Of a stretch of DNA of 64,000 bases, positions 8,418-17,163 are shown in pieces (position 1 is the first letter of the stretch; each line of letters begins with the position of its first letter). The notes under the pieces are model-generated. The model searched no databases and was not told where the DNA came from. It saw nothing but the letters and a program-made list of their open reading frames with translations. The stretch covers positions 43,293-107,292 of the forward strand of contig NZ_JACLGO010000013.1 in NCBI RefSeq assembly GCF_014219065.1, in the 5' to 3' direction. Position numbers and translations under genes: made by a program. The DNA comes from Halopseudomonas xiamenensis (GTDB lineage: Bacteria; Pseudomonadota; Gammaproteobacteria; Pseudomonadales; Pseudomonadaceae).

Positions 8418-9607
8418 GTAAGAACCAAAGAACGGGATGGGGAAGACAATATGAAATTCAATTTGATGCAAACGGGAGTGATTGGCCGCCGGCATGAACT
8501 GGAAGCCGGTATGGCCGGCCAGCGGCCCGAGCTGTATCAGCGTTTCCTGGAAGAGGTACGCGGCTATGTACGCCTGGCTGACGATCTGGGGTACGGGGCT
8601 TACTGTCAGCCCGAACACCACCTGCAGATCGAAGGGTTCGAGATCAACAACCACCCGGGCATGTTCAGTTTGTATGTAGGCTTACACTCCAAGCGCATGA
8701 AGGCCGGCATCATGGGCTATACCCTGCCCACACATAATCCGGTACGGGTCGCCGAGGAAATTGCCACGCTGGATCATATGCTCCAGGGTCGACTGATGGT
8801 GGGCTTTACCCGTGGTTACCATGCACGCTGGGTTGACTCCATGGCGGCTCGCCCGGGTGTGAGCGCCACTACACCGGTGAATGCCAAGGCGCGTGACGAG
8901 CAGGATGCGCTGAACCGCGAAGTGTTTGAAGAGTCCTTGCAGATCATCAAGAAAGCCTGGGCCAGTGATGTGTTCAGCCACAAGGGCAAGCACTGGGAGT
9001 TTCCGCCCAATGGCGGTTCATCGGGTCATCCGGCCTATGCCAGCATGGGTAAAGGCATGGATGCTGATGGGATCGTACGTAAGATCGGCATTGCTCCCAA
9101 GTGCTATCAAAACCCCCATCCGAAGATCTATGGTGGCTTTGCCGGCAGCATGCGGACAGTGGATATGTGGGCCCGCGAAGGAGGCAAGCCGATCGTACTG
9201 GCGGCAGACCTGGACTTCTGTGACACCTTGTGGAACCGCTATGCCGAAACGGCGCGGGCCCATGAGCGTGATGTTGCCCGTGAAGACGTTGCCGCCTGGG
9301 GTGGTTTTTTGATGCTGACTGACGACAAGGAGCATGCGCAGAAGCTGATGGCCGAGCATCAATGGTTCTGGGACAAGTGGTTTATCCCCTTCGGTCAGAA
9401 GATGCCGAACGTTCTGATCGGCAGTGCCGATGAGATTGCCGACCAGATTGGCCGTGCCCATGACCGTCTGGGCTTTAATGAACTGTTTCTCATGTTTGGC
9501 CAGGGCCACCTGGATCCGGAACAGAACAATGAAGAGCTGGAGAAGTTTGCCTCATTGGTTGCGCCACGCTTCTCCACCAAGGACGCCGAAGGCACCATGG
9601 TGTGAGC
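8406..9607. repeat. 1.2-kb direct repeat, copy 1
   Basis: It matches 25704-26905 at a constant offset of 17,298 bp. The only difference I see is C9584 versus T26882, a silent change in an Asp codon. Readings in all frames otherwise agree. The unit starts just after the -35 and ends 2 bp after the stop codon. Confidence 0.9.
8451..9605 (+). CDS. Luciferase-like FMN-dependent monooxygenase, copy 1
   Basis: 384 residues of the bacterial luciferase-like TIM-barrel superfamily, which uses FMNH2 delivered by a separate reductase. Recognisable pieces are EVRGYVRLADDLGYGAYCQPEHH, the NPVRVAEEIATLDHMLQGR strand/helix and GFTRGYHARWV. It is not the diketocamphane type: length and sequence differ. It could be a Baeyer-Villiger-type or hydroxylating enzyme. 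It begins an operon with a flavin reductase, acyl-CoA ligase, AhpD-like protein and a small protein, and has its own operator-bearing promoter. An identical protein is encoded at 25749-26903. Start ATG has GGGG at a usable distance. Confidence 0.85.
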   Translation: MKFNLMQTGVIGRRHELEAGMAGQRPELYQRFLEEVRGYVRLADDLGYGAYCQPEHHLQIEGFEINNHPGMFSLYVGLHSKRMKAGIMGYTLPTHNPVRVAEEIATLDHMLQGRLMVGFTRGYHARWVDSMAARPGVSATTPVNAKARDEQDALNREVFEESLQIIKKAWASDVFSHKGKHWEFPPNGGSSGHPAYASMGKGMDADGIVRKIGIAPKCYQNPHPKIYGGFAGSMRTVDMWAREGGKPIVLAADLDFCDTLWNRYAETARAHERDVAREDVAAWGGFLMLTDDKEHAQKLMAEHQWFWDKWFIPFGQKMPNVLIGSADEIADQIGRAHDRLGFNELFLMFGQGHLDPEQNNEELEKFASLVAPRFSTKDAEGTMV

Positions 9608-9713
9608 TTGGCAATCACTTGAATATTGGTCGATGGATTTGACCCGTCCCGGCTGCCATTCAGGCCCTATTAGGCTCGAGTGGCAACCGAATCAATTTAT
9701 CTGGAGGTGCGCC

Positions 9714-10241
9714 ATGACTGATATTCTTGGCGAAGAGAGAAGCGAAATGATCGACCCAAGCCGATTCAGAAAGGTTCTGGGGCATTACCCCACCGGGGTA
9801 TGCGCTATTACCGCAGTGGATCCAGAAGGGAACATAGCCGGTATGGCGGTGGGCTCTTTTACATCTGTTTCGTTGAACCCACCATTGGTTGCGTTTCTAC
9901 CTGATCGCAGTTCGACCAGTTGGCCAAAAATAGAGCGTGCCGGGAAATTCTGCGTCAATGTACTGAGCGCTAAACAACTGGATGTCTGTAGGCGGCTTGC
10001 CTCCAAGGCCGAAAATAAATTTGAAGGTTTGGACTATTATCTTTCCAAAAATGGGTCGCCCATCATAAAAGATGTTGTTGCGTGGATAGACTGTGACCTG
10101 GAACGGGTTGATGAGGCGGGAGACCATTATATCGTTCTTGGCGCTGTCCGTGATCTTCAGATTGAATCTGGGAGTGGATCGTTACTATTTTCCCACGGCG
10201 AGTATGGTGGTTTTTCGCCACTCTCAACGTGTTCGATATAA
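9714..10241 (+). CDS. Flavin reductase (HpaC/NtaB-like)
   Basis: 175 residues from ATG 9714 with a strong GGAGG site. It has the pattern FRKVLGHYPTGVCAITA, MAVGSFTSVSLNPPLVAF and KFCVNVL of the flavin reductase domain family, the small partner of two-component FMN monooxygenases. It would make FMNH2 for the neighbouring luciferase-like enzyme and probably for the diketocamphane monooxygenases at 26965 and 31240, a role like that of Fred in P. putida ATCC 17453. It follows monooxygenase copy 1 by 108 bp. Substrate flavin and cofactor preference cannot be read here. Confidence 0.88.
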   Translation: MTDILGEERSEMIDPSRFRKVLGHYPTGVCAITAVDPEGNIAGMAVGSFTSVSLNPPLVAFLPDRSSTSWPKIERAGKFCVNVLSAKQLDVCRRLASKAENKFEGLDYYLSKNGSPIIKDVVAWIDCDLERVDEAGDHYIVLGAVRDLQIESGSGSLLFSHGEYGGFSPLSTCSI

Positions 10242-10419
10242 TCTTGAAAAATGACCATTCATGATGATTGCCTATGATGGTCTGGGGATGGAGATTTAAA
10301 TGGTAACTGTTCTGAATTTTTTGGTAATACTACAAATAAATACAGATTAAGGTGGCAGGTCCATCTAGAAGCCATGCTGATTGCTCAGAATAATAACCAT
10401 ATTAGTGGGAGAGCCTTCA

Positions 10420-12054
10420 ATGACAAAAAGAAAGGAATGGTTTGAGGTTTCAACTATTGGAGACTTATTGGTGCGTGCGGCCAGTCAGTTTCCGGACCGG
10501 GAAGCGGTTATATTTCCAGATGAACGGCGAACCTATCAACAACTTTATGACAATGCTTTGCAGGTGGCCCGTGGGCTGTTTGCACTGGGTGTTCGTTCAG
10601 GAGAGCACGTCGGGCTGATGTCTGCCAACTGTCCAGAATTTATAGAAGGACTATTGGGAGCATCCATGCTTGGATGTGTGGTAGTGCCTATCAACGCGCG
10701 GCATAAGGCCAGCGAGATCGGCTATATCATTGAAAATGCCAATCTGGTGGCACTGCTTACAACTGCAGGCGAGAACGAATATACCAATTTCACTCAGTTA
10801 TTCTGTGATGCGCTTCCCTCTCTGGCCGATGCGGAGTCGCCCGCCGCTCTGGCCCTTACACAAGTACCACGATTACGCAGCACCGTTTTACTGCGTGGGG
10901 AGGGACGCCGAGGTTTTATCGGACAACCGGAATTTCTACGGTTGGCGGAGACGATCAGTGATGGCGAGGTTCATGCGGCCAGGCTGCGTATAAGCGTAAG
11001 TGATTTGGCCTTACTGGTTTATACGTCAGGTACCACGGCGAACCCCAAGGGCTGCATGCTTAGCCATGAAACCATTGTACGTGGATCGGTGCACCGCACA
11101 CGTACTCGCTACGCTACGAGTGAACACCATATTGCTTGGAATCCAGGCCCTCTTTTCCATATAGCGGCTCTCGCTCCATTTATCGGCGTAATGGGAGTCT
11201 ACGGCACCTATTTGACGGATACCTTTTTTGAACCGGGTCGGGCAATTGCTCTGATGGAGCAAGAAAATGTCGAAATGGCCTGGCCATGGTTCCCGGCAAT
11301 TGTGCAGGGTGTGCTGGACCATCCCACATTTGATCCGAGCAAGCTCGCTTCGCTACGAAAAATCATGCTGATTGGCCCGCCGGCGTTGGCGAAGAGGGTT
11401 CTGGATACTTTTCCCGGGACGGAGCTGCTCCAGGCATGCGGTATGACTGAGACCGCCGGAATCTTTGCACTGAGCGACCCTGAGGATACTCAGGAGCAGC
11501 GAATTCACACCCAGGGTCGTGCTGCTGTAGGTATGGAAGTGCGTATCGCCAGCCTAAGTGGCGAGGGGGATGCTGCGCCCAATGAGGTGGGGGAGATTCT
11601 GGTGCGTGGGTACTGTGTGATGGATGGTTACTACCGTGACCCGGAGAAAACCGCATCAAGCCTGGATAAGGACGGTTGGCTGCATACTGGCGATCTCTAC
11701 CTGCGCACAGAAGAAGGTAGCCTGATTTTCAATGGGCGCCTTAAAGACATGCTCAAGGTTGGAGGTGAGAATGTCGCTGCAATTGAAATAGAAGCCTATC
11801 TCTGTGAGCATCCTTGTGTTGCTATCGCTGAAGTGGTCGGTAAGCCTGATCGGCGTTTGGATGAGGTGCCAGTTGCGTTTGTCGAGCTGAAACCGGGTAA
11901 AGCTGCTCAGGCTGAAGAGCTGATTGAGTTTTGCAAGGGTAACATCGCCAGTTTCAAAGTGCCCCGCGCCATCTATTTCATGAACCCGGGAAGTTGGCCA
12001 ATGTCAGCGACGAAGGTCGACAAACGTGCGCTGAGAAATATGTTGTGCGAATAA
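10420..12054 (+). CDS. AMP-forming acyl-CoA ligase (ANL superfamily)
   Basis: 544 residues from ATG 10420, chosen for GGGAGAG 7 bp upstream. The phosphate loop YTSGTTANPKGCMLSH is near residue 190, the GMTE motif near 350 and the hinge/Lys region GRLKDMLKVGGENV near 450. It activates a carboxylic acid with ATP and CoA. In the camphor route the first such acid is 2-oxo-delta3-4,5,5-trimethylcyclopentenylacetate, whose ligase is reported as a dimer of roughly 55 kDa subunits, so this 60 kDa protein is a good candidate. The substrate is inference. It is in an operon with the flavin reductase (178 bp upstream) and AhpD-like gene. Confidence 0.85.
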   Translation: MTKRKEWFEVSTIGDLLVRAASQFPDREAVIFPDERRTYQQLYDNALQVARGLFALGVRSGEHVGLMSANCPEFIEGLLGASMLGCVVVPINARHKASEIGYIIENANLVALLTTAGENEYTNFTQLFCDALPSLADAESPAALALTQVPRLRSTVLLRGEGRRGFIGQPEFLRLAETISDGEVHAARLRISVSDLALLVYTSGTTANPKGCMLSHETIVRGSVHRTRTRYATSEHHIAWNPGPLFHIAALAPFIGVMGVYGTYLTDTFFEPGRAIALMEQENVEMAWPWFPAIVQGVLDHPTFDPSKLASLRKIMLIGPPALAKRVLDTFPGTELLQACGMTETAGIFALSDPEDTQEQRIHTQGRAAVGMEVRIASLSGEGDAAPNEVGEILVRGYCVMDGYYRDPEKTASSLDKDGWLHTGDLYLRTEEGSLIFNGRLKDMLKVGGENVAAIEIEAYLCEHPCVAIAEVVGKPDRRLDEVPVAFVELKPGKAAQAEELIEFCKGNIASFKVPRAIYFMNPGSWPMSATKVDKRALRNMLCE

Positions 12055-12104
12055 GCCAGGTAGTGTCTATGAGGTTTTATGAAAGCTAAGACAGAGGTCT
12101 ATTC

Positions 12105-12761
12105 ATGGCGTTGACACTTGACTCTATCCATAGAGTGGTACAGGAAATAGTGAAAGATGTGAAGGAGGGAGAGCCTCTGTCAGAGCTCGATGCTGTTCTT
12201 GTAGGTCTGGCTGTGCGCGCGTCACCTTCAGCCCTGGATGTTGTGGGTGTTGATAAGTATGTGCGCCTTGCGCTTGATGCCGGGGCTACCTCTGCACAGG
12301 TGCATGAAACGTTGGTCCTGGTTTCAGGGCTTGGTGTACATACACTCATGGCAGGTTCACCGATTGTAGCTTCCGTATTGCTTGAGCGGAATGACCCCTT
12401 GATGCTTGAACCGTTCGATTCCCAGCGGCAGAAGCTGTGGTCTACTTACATAGGCAACGATCCGTTCTGGAACAGTATGGAACGAGAGGTTCCCGGTTTT
12501 CTTGAGTCTTTGCTGAGACAGTCACCGGACGCATTTGAGGCATTCTTCCAATACTGCGCTGTTCCATGGAAAACGGCAGCGTTGCGAGCCTATATCAAGG
12601 AATTGATTTCACTGGCGGTGGACGCCTCACCAACTCATCGCTTTTTACCTGGCTTGCGTTTGCATTTAGCGAATGCACTTCAGCTAGGGGTTGGCCGCAA
12701 GGCGATTTTACAGACACTGGCCATTGCCGCTGCGGCTCCTGCCCACGAAGGGGTTATATAG
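12105..12761 (+). CDS. Carboxymuconolactone decarboxylase / AhpD-like protein (two repeats)
   Basis: 218 residues, ATG 12105 with AGAGG. Two similar helical halves can be seen: residues about 25-85 (DAVLVGLAVRAS ... VHETLVLVSGLGVH) and about 160-215 (KELISLAVDAS ... ILQTLAIAAAA). This is the CMD/AhpD arrangement, doubled. The redox Cys-x2-Cys of AhpD is absent, so a peroxidase role is unlikely; a decarboxylase, isomerase or binding role is open. It sits between the ligase and a small gene that starts at once after its stop. Confidence 0.65.
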   Translation: MALTLDSIHRVVQEIVKDVKEGEPLSELDAVLVGLAVRASPSALDVVGVDKYVRLALDAGATSAQVHETLVLVSGLGVHTLMAGSPIVASVLLERNDPLMLEPFDSQRQKLWSTYIGNDPFWNSMEREVPGFLESLLRQSPDAFEAFFQYCAVPWKTAALRAYIKELISLAVDASPTHRFLPGLRLHLANALQLGVGRKAILQTLAIAAAAPAHEGVI

Positions 12762-12950
12762 ATGATTGGACATATTCCACTGAGTGCAGACGATCAAGCT
12801 GAAGGTCTTTATTTTGGCAATATGCTGTTGAGAAAGTACTCCAGAAACGTGAGTTTACGGGAAGAGGCAGGTGAAGAACGTTCAATGAGCGTAGCAGAGA
12901 AAATAATTCATATGTTTTTCACGCCAACAGAGACTGGTCGGGTGGCGTGA
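12762..12950 (+). CDS. Small hypothetical protein
   Basis: 62 residues. The ATG follows the TAG stop of the AhpD-like gene directly, with AAGGGG 9 bp upstream, so translational coupling is likely. The product has a central charged stretch (REEAGEERS) and no signal peptide or membrane segment. I do not recognise it. It closes the operon; a strong hairpin follows at 12969. Confidence 0.5.
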   Translation: MIGHIPLSADDQAEGLYFGNMLLRKYSRNVSLREEAGEERSMSVAEKIIHMFFTPTETGRVA

Positions 12951-12968
12951 ATTAGCCTGATCATCCAG

Positions 12969-13004
12969 GCAGTGATCCCACGGCATCAGCAGTGGGATCA
13001 CTGC
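12969..13004. terminator. Strong hairpin between convergent operons
   Basis: GCAGTGATCCCAC (12969-12981) pairs perfectly with GTGGGATCACTGC (12992-13004) over a 10-nt loop. AGGTTTTATT follows on the plus strand. Confidence 0.75.
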
Positions 13005-13018
13005 AGGTTTTATTCAGT

Positions 13019-16000
13019 CTACCAAGTATCAATGAATGGCCGCTTTTTCCCTCGTTTCTGGTTCGGGGTTCTTGCTGCCTGTATGCATTGCATCAGCCAT
13101 TGACGCGAGTCTGCCGGGTCAATGACAGCATCGAACTCCAGCGATGCTGCTACGTTGATGGCTTTCCCCTGCTGATAGAACTTGTCGACGAGACGATCGA
13201 ATAAAAGCTTTTGTTCGTCAGGGTCAGCGATGGCATCCAGTTCAGCCCTGTAGGCGAGTGTCACTGCTCCTTCAAATCCCATTCCTCCAAACTCGCCAGT
13301 CGGCCATGCTACGGTTGATAGGGGAGCATGGAAGGACCCGCCGGTCATGGCCATGGCACCGAGACCGTAACCTTTGCGGACGATCAAACTGAAAAACGGC
13401 ACATTCAAATTGGCAGCGACCGCAAACATGCGACTGGAATGACGAACGTGCGCAGCTTTCTCGCTGTCAGGGCCGACCATGAAGCCGGGCGTGTCGCAAA
13501 TACTGAGCACCGGCAGATCAAAAGCATCGCAAAGCTGAAGAAAGCGTGCCGCTTTATCTGCGCCATCGGCGTCTATTGCACCACCGAGTACCTTTGGATT
13601 ATTCGCTATGATACCCAGAGGATGACCTTCCATACGTACTAACGCGGTAATCATATTGCTGGCGAATTGCTCACGTAGCTGAATAGCGCTGCCGCAGTCA
13701 GCGAGAGTCTCTATTGCTGACCACATATCGTAGGAGCGCAAGCGGTTCTCGGGTATGGCATATCGCAGTTGACGCTGGTCGTCACACTTCCAGTGGGTAA
13801 GCGCCCCCTGGAAATAGCCAAGCATCTGTTTGGCAATCAGGGTGGCATGGGTTTCGTCTTCTGCAAGATAATCCACCACGCCGTTGTGGGTTTGCAAATT
13901 GACCGGGCCTATATCTTCAGCGGCGAATGTGCCGAGTCCTGCACCTTCTACCATTGCGGGACCCGCCATACCGATATTGGCGTCTTGGGTTGCAATTATG
14001 ATATCACTGGAGCCAGCCAGGACAGCATTGCCGGCGAAGCATCGACCACTGACGATACTGATGCGGGGGGCCAGTCCACTCAGCTTGGCGAATTGCCAGA
14101 AGCTGGGCATATTCAGTCCGGTCGCACGTGTAGCATCATCATCATCCCCTGGCCGGCCTCCACCACCTTCGGCATAGAGAACAACAGGTATTTCCAGCTC
14201 AGCGGCAATTGTCAGCATACGGGAAAGCTTTTTGTGGCTCATGAGTCCTTGTGTACCGGCCAGGACCGTATAGTCGTATGCAAGTACTAAAGTCCTGGCT
14301 TGCTGAGGACCGAACTGGCTGCCATTGATTTGACCAATTCCGGCGATCAAGCCATCCGCAGGGGTCGAGTGGGACAACTCTTCTACTGACTGCCGACCAC
14401 GTCTTGCCGCGAATGTCAGAGCGCCGTATTCCATAAAGCTGTCGGGGTCACATAGATCATGGAGATTTTCTCGGGCCGTGCGTTTCTGCATGGCATGACG
14501 ACGTTCCACGGCTTGAGAGCGAGCAGAGTCCACAACCCGTGCATGCCGGGCCAGAGCCTCGGCCAGATCCGCTCTGATCGCTTCAAGGTCTGGTGCTTCG
14601 CTGCTTGCGTCCACTGCAAGAGTGTCCAGGGCGGCCGGCTCGATAAGGAAAAGCGTTTGATGTTCGCTGATTGCGGTGCCCGCCGTCGCGGCAAGGCGGC
14701 GTATGATACCAGCTTCAGATGCATTGATTGTATGCTGCATCTTCATTGACTCAATTACTGCCATCAGCTGTCCGGGCCGGACCGGCTGATCCTGTGCTAC
14801 ACAGAGCTCCACCAGCAGCCCGCCCATGGGTGCCTTGACGGGAAGCAGGCCTTCCTCCTCACTGAGGTTGGGCTCAATGCCAACTGCTGCGATAGCATCG
14901 GCATATTGAACTGGGTGACAATGCGCTGATGTGGCGACCAGTTGCTCCAAGTGTTCGTCAATGAAACGTGTGTAGACCTGGTGGCTGGCCACATCAGGAT
15001 GACAAAGCAGATTCTTGAGAAACTCAATGTTGGTCTGCACACCCTGGACCCGGGTTTGACACAGGGCCCGATAGGCTCGACTGACCAGTCCATCGAAGCT
15101 GGTCGCCGGCGTATGCAGAATCAGTTTCATCAGCAGCGAGTCATAACGTGGATTGCTTGTGTAGCCTGCATAACCGAAGCTATCAATTCTGATGCCGGGG
15201 CCTCCAGGTGGCTCGAATATATCGAGCGTACCGCCTGCTGGCCGGATATTGCCATCCTTTTGCAGCATCTCCATGTTCACTCGTAGTTGCATGGCGTAGC
15301 CCAGGGGTTGTGGAATATTGGGTTGCTGCAGATTCATGCTACGTAGTGTTTCGCCGCTGGCCAAGCGCAACTGAGTCTGAACAAGATCAATACCAGTCAC
15401 TGCTTCGGTAATGGTATGTTCCACCTGGAGGCGAGGGTTTGCCTCGATAAAGAAAAAGCGATCAGTGCACGAATCCAACAGGAATTCAAATGTGCTCAGG
15501 CTATTCAGTTGTACAGTATTGGCCAGAGCGAGCGCTGCTTCGATCATGGCGTTCCGCAGACAGGGGCGCAGAGTCGGGCTGGGTGCGACTTCCACCACTT
15601 TCTGGTGCTTGCGTTGTAGGCTGCACTCTCTCTCCCATAAGTGGACTACCTCTGAGCCGTCGCCAACAATCTGTATCTCGAGGTGCCGGGCTTGAGGAAT
15701 CATTTCCTCTATATACAGATCGCCATTACCGAAGGCAGAAAGAGCCTCGGTCCTGCATTGCTGAAAAGCATCTTCCAGGTCGTCGATGTGCTGGACGATA
15801 CGCATACCGCGCCCGCCCCCACCTGCAACTGCTTTGAGTAGAGCAGGGCTTGAATGGGGAAGATGTGAAAGAAACTCTCTGGCTTGTCGCAAGTCGGTAC
15901 TGGCATCAAGTCCTGGAATAACCGGAACGCCACACTGCTTGGCCAGCACCCTGGCGCTGGCTTTGTTACCCAGACGTTGAAGTACGTCTGGGTTGGGCCC

Positions 16001-16306
16001 TACAAAGGTTATGCCTGCTGTTGCACATAGTCTGGCGAACTCTGCTTGCTCACTAAGAAAGCCGTAACCTGGGTGGATGGCATCGCAGCCGTGCTGCTGT
16101 GCGAGTTCTACTATTTGTGTGGCATCAAGATAGGCCGCGACGCCAGTGCCCTCAAGCATGACACTCTGATCAGCGATTCGAATATGCAGCGATTGTGCAT
16201 CGTCCGCCGGAAAGACTGCCAGACTGGCTATGCCAAGGTCTGCGGCGGCGCGTGCGATACGGATGGCTATCTCGCCTCGATTGGCAATAAGAAGCTTGTT
16301 AATCAT
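13019..16306 (-). CDS. Single-chain biotin-dependent acyl-CoA carboxylase
   Basis: 1095 residues holding a whole carboxylase. Biotin carboxylase is at about 1-450 (GGGGRGMRIV ATP-grasp loop near 162, EANPRLQVEH near 288). The biotin carrier is at about 485-565 with ESMKMQ, biotinyl Lys near 522. Carboxyltransferase occupies about 590-1080 (ARENLHDLCDPDSF, then GAQQ-like and AMTGG segments). The BC-BCCP-CT order in one chain resembles the long-chain acyl-CoA carboxylases rather than the two-subunit MCC/GCC. A 3-methyl-branched enoyl-CoA from camphor ring opening would block beta-oxidation, and carboxylation is one way round it; that role is my inference. The gene lies 22 bp beyond an apparent terminator that separates it from the crotonase upstream. 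Confidence 0.88.
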   Translation of the reverse strand: MINKLLIANRGEIAIRIARAAADLGIASLAVFPADDAQSLHIRIADQSVMLEGTGVAAYLDATQIVELAQQHGCDAIHPGYGFLSEQAEFARLCATAGITFVGPNPDVLQRLGNKASARVLAKQCGVPVIPGLDASTDLRQAREFLSHLPHSSPALLKAVAGGGGRGMRIVQHIDDLEDAFQQCRTEALSAFGNGDLYIEEMIPQARHLEIQIVGDGSEVVHLWERECSLQRKHQKVVEVAPSPTLRPCLRNAMIEAALALANTVQLNSLSTFEFLLDSCTDRFFFIEANPRLQVEHTITEAVTGIDLVQTQLRLASGETLRSMNLQQPNIPQPLGYAMQLRVNMEMLQKDGNIRPAGGTLDIFEPPGGPGIRIDSFGYAGYTSNPRYDSLLMKLILHTPATSFDGLVSRAYRALCQTRVQGVQTNIEFLKNLLCHPDVASHQVYTRFIDEHLEQLVATSAHCHPVQYADAIAAVGIEPNLSEEEGLLPVKAPMGGLLVELCVAQDQPVRPGQLMAVIESMKMQHTINASEAGIIRRLAATAGTAISEHQTLFLIEPAALDTLAVDASSEAPDLEAIRADLAEALARHARVVDSARSQAVERRHAMQKRTARENLHDLCDPDSFMEYGALTFAARRGRQSVEELSHSTPADGLIAGIGQINGSQFGPQQARTLVLAYDYTVLAGTQGLMSHKKLSRMLTIAAELEIPVVLYAEGGGGRPGDDDDATRATGLNMPSFWQFAKLSGLAPRISIVSGRCFAGNAVLAGSSDIIIATQDANIGMAGPAMVEGAGLGTFAAEDIGPVNLQTHNGVVDYLAEDETHATLIAKQMLGYFQGALTHWKCDDQRQLRYAIPENRLRSYDMWSAIETLADCGSAIQLREQFASNMITALVRMEGHPLGIIANNPKVLGGAIDADGADKAARFLQLCDAFDLPVLSICDTPGFMVGPDSEKAAHVRHSSRMFAVAANLNVPFFSLIVRKGYGLGAMAMTGGSFHAPLSTVAWPTGEFGGMGFEGAVTLAYRAELDAIADPDEQKLLFDRLVDKFYQQGKAINVAASLEFDAVIDPADSRQWLMQCIQAARTPNQKRGKKRPFIDTW

Positions 16307-16327
16307 GTGTTGGCCCCTGTCTGGATA

Positions 16328-16359
16328 TAAAAAAGGCCGGGCGCTTCTGCACCCGGCCT
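16328..16359 (-). terminator. Intrinsic terminator or attenuator in front of the carboxylase gene
   Basis: Read on the minus strand, AGGCCGGG and CCCGGCCT (arms 16352-16359 and 16334-16341) are followed by six T. It lies between the crotonase stop and the carboxylase start, which have the same direction. Confidence 0.75.
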
Positions 16360-16378
16360 CAGATACTGCAAATCCTGA

Positions 16379-17149
16379 TCAGCGACCTTTCCATTCCGCC
16401 TTGCGCTTTTCAACAAAGGCGTTACGGCCCTCCAATACATCTTCGCTGGATGCGTATTCCTCGATCGGTTCGAAACGAGTGGCGAGAGCCACCTCCAGAG
16501 GGTAGTCCAACCGGCTCATGGCTGCATCCTTGGCTGCCTGGTTTGCCAAGGGAGAGGCTGCTGCTATTTTTTCAGCCCAACTGAGTGCGGCTTCTGCAAG
16601 CTTGGGATACTCGACGACCTCGTTCACCAGTCCATAAGAGAAGGCGTCCTGGGCGCTCATCCGATCACCGGTCAGAATCATCCCCATAGCAATACGTTGT
16701 GGCAACTGGCGTACGGCGCGATGAACTACACCACACTCACCAATAATTCCAGCTTTGGTTTCGGGCAAGCCAAACTGCGCATTGTCTGCGGCAACAATAA
16801 TGTCTGCACACAGGGCCAGCTCGAACCCACCACCCAGCGCATAGCCTTGAACTGCAGCTACCAGTGGCTTTTTCAGTTTTACCAAGGGGCCGCCAATACC
16901 GGTAAGTCCACCGCCAACGCCCATGCGTGATGTGCGCTCAGTACCGCCGCTGATATCACCACCGACGCAGAATGCGCGTTCTCCTTCAGCTGAGAGGACG
17001 GCTACCCAGATTTTCGGGTTGCGGTTGATTTCCTGCCATGCCTCATAAAGCGCTTGGTCCATCTCACCATTAATGGCATTCAGAGACTTGGGTCGGTTCA
17101 GACGTACATGGGCAATATGGCCCTCAACATAAAAGTCTATGTTCGACAT
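16379..17149 (-). CDS. Enoyl-CoA hydratase (crotonase family)
   Basis: 256 residues. Crotonase marks: FCVGGDISGG oxyanion region near 60, GYALGGGFELALCADI with the first catalytic Glu near 112, and QFGLPETKAGIIGE with the second Glu near 132. Both glutamates of true hydratases are present, although the usual PGAGG loop reads GECGV. It probably hydrates an enoyl-CoA in the lower camphor-type route. It follows the crotonase at 17164 by 14 bp and has AGGAAC upstream of ATG 17149. A terminator directly follows. Confidence 0.85.
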   Translation of the reverse strand: MSNIDFYVEGHIAHVRLNRPKSLNAINGEMDQALYEAWQEINRNPKIWVAVLSAEGERAFCVGGDISGGTERTSRMGVGGGLTGIGGPLVKLKKPLVAAVQGYALGGGFELALCADIIVAADNAQFGLPETKAGIIGECGVVHRAVRQLPQRIAMGMILTGDRMSAQDAFSYGLVNEVVEYPKLAEAALSWAEKIAAASPLANQAAKDAAMSRLDYPLEVALATRFEPIEEYASSEDVLEGRNAFVEKRKAEWKGR

Positions 17150-17163
17150 GGCTTGTGTTCCTG

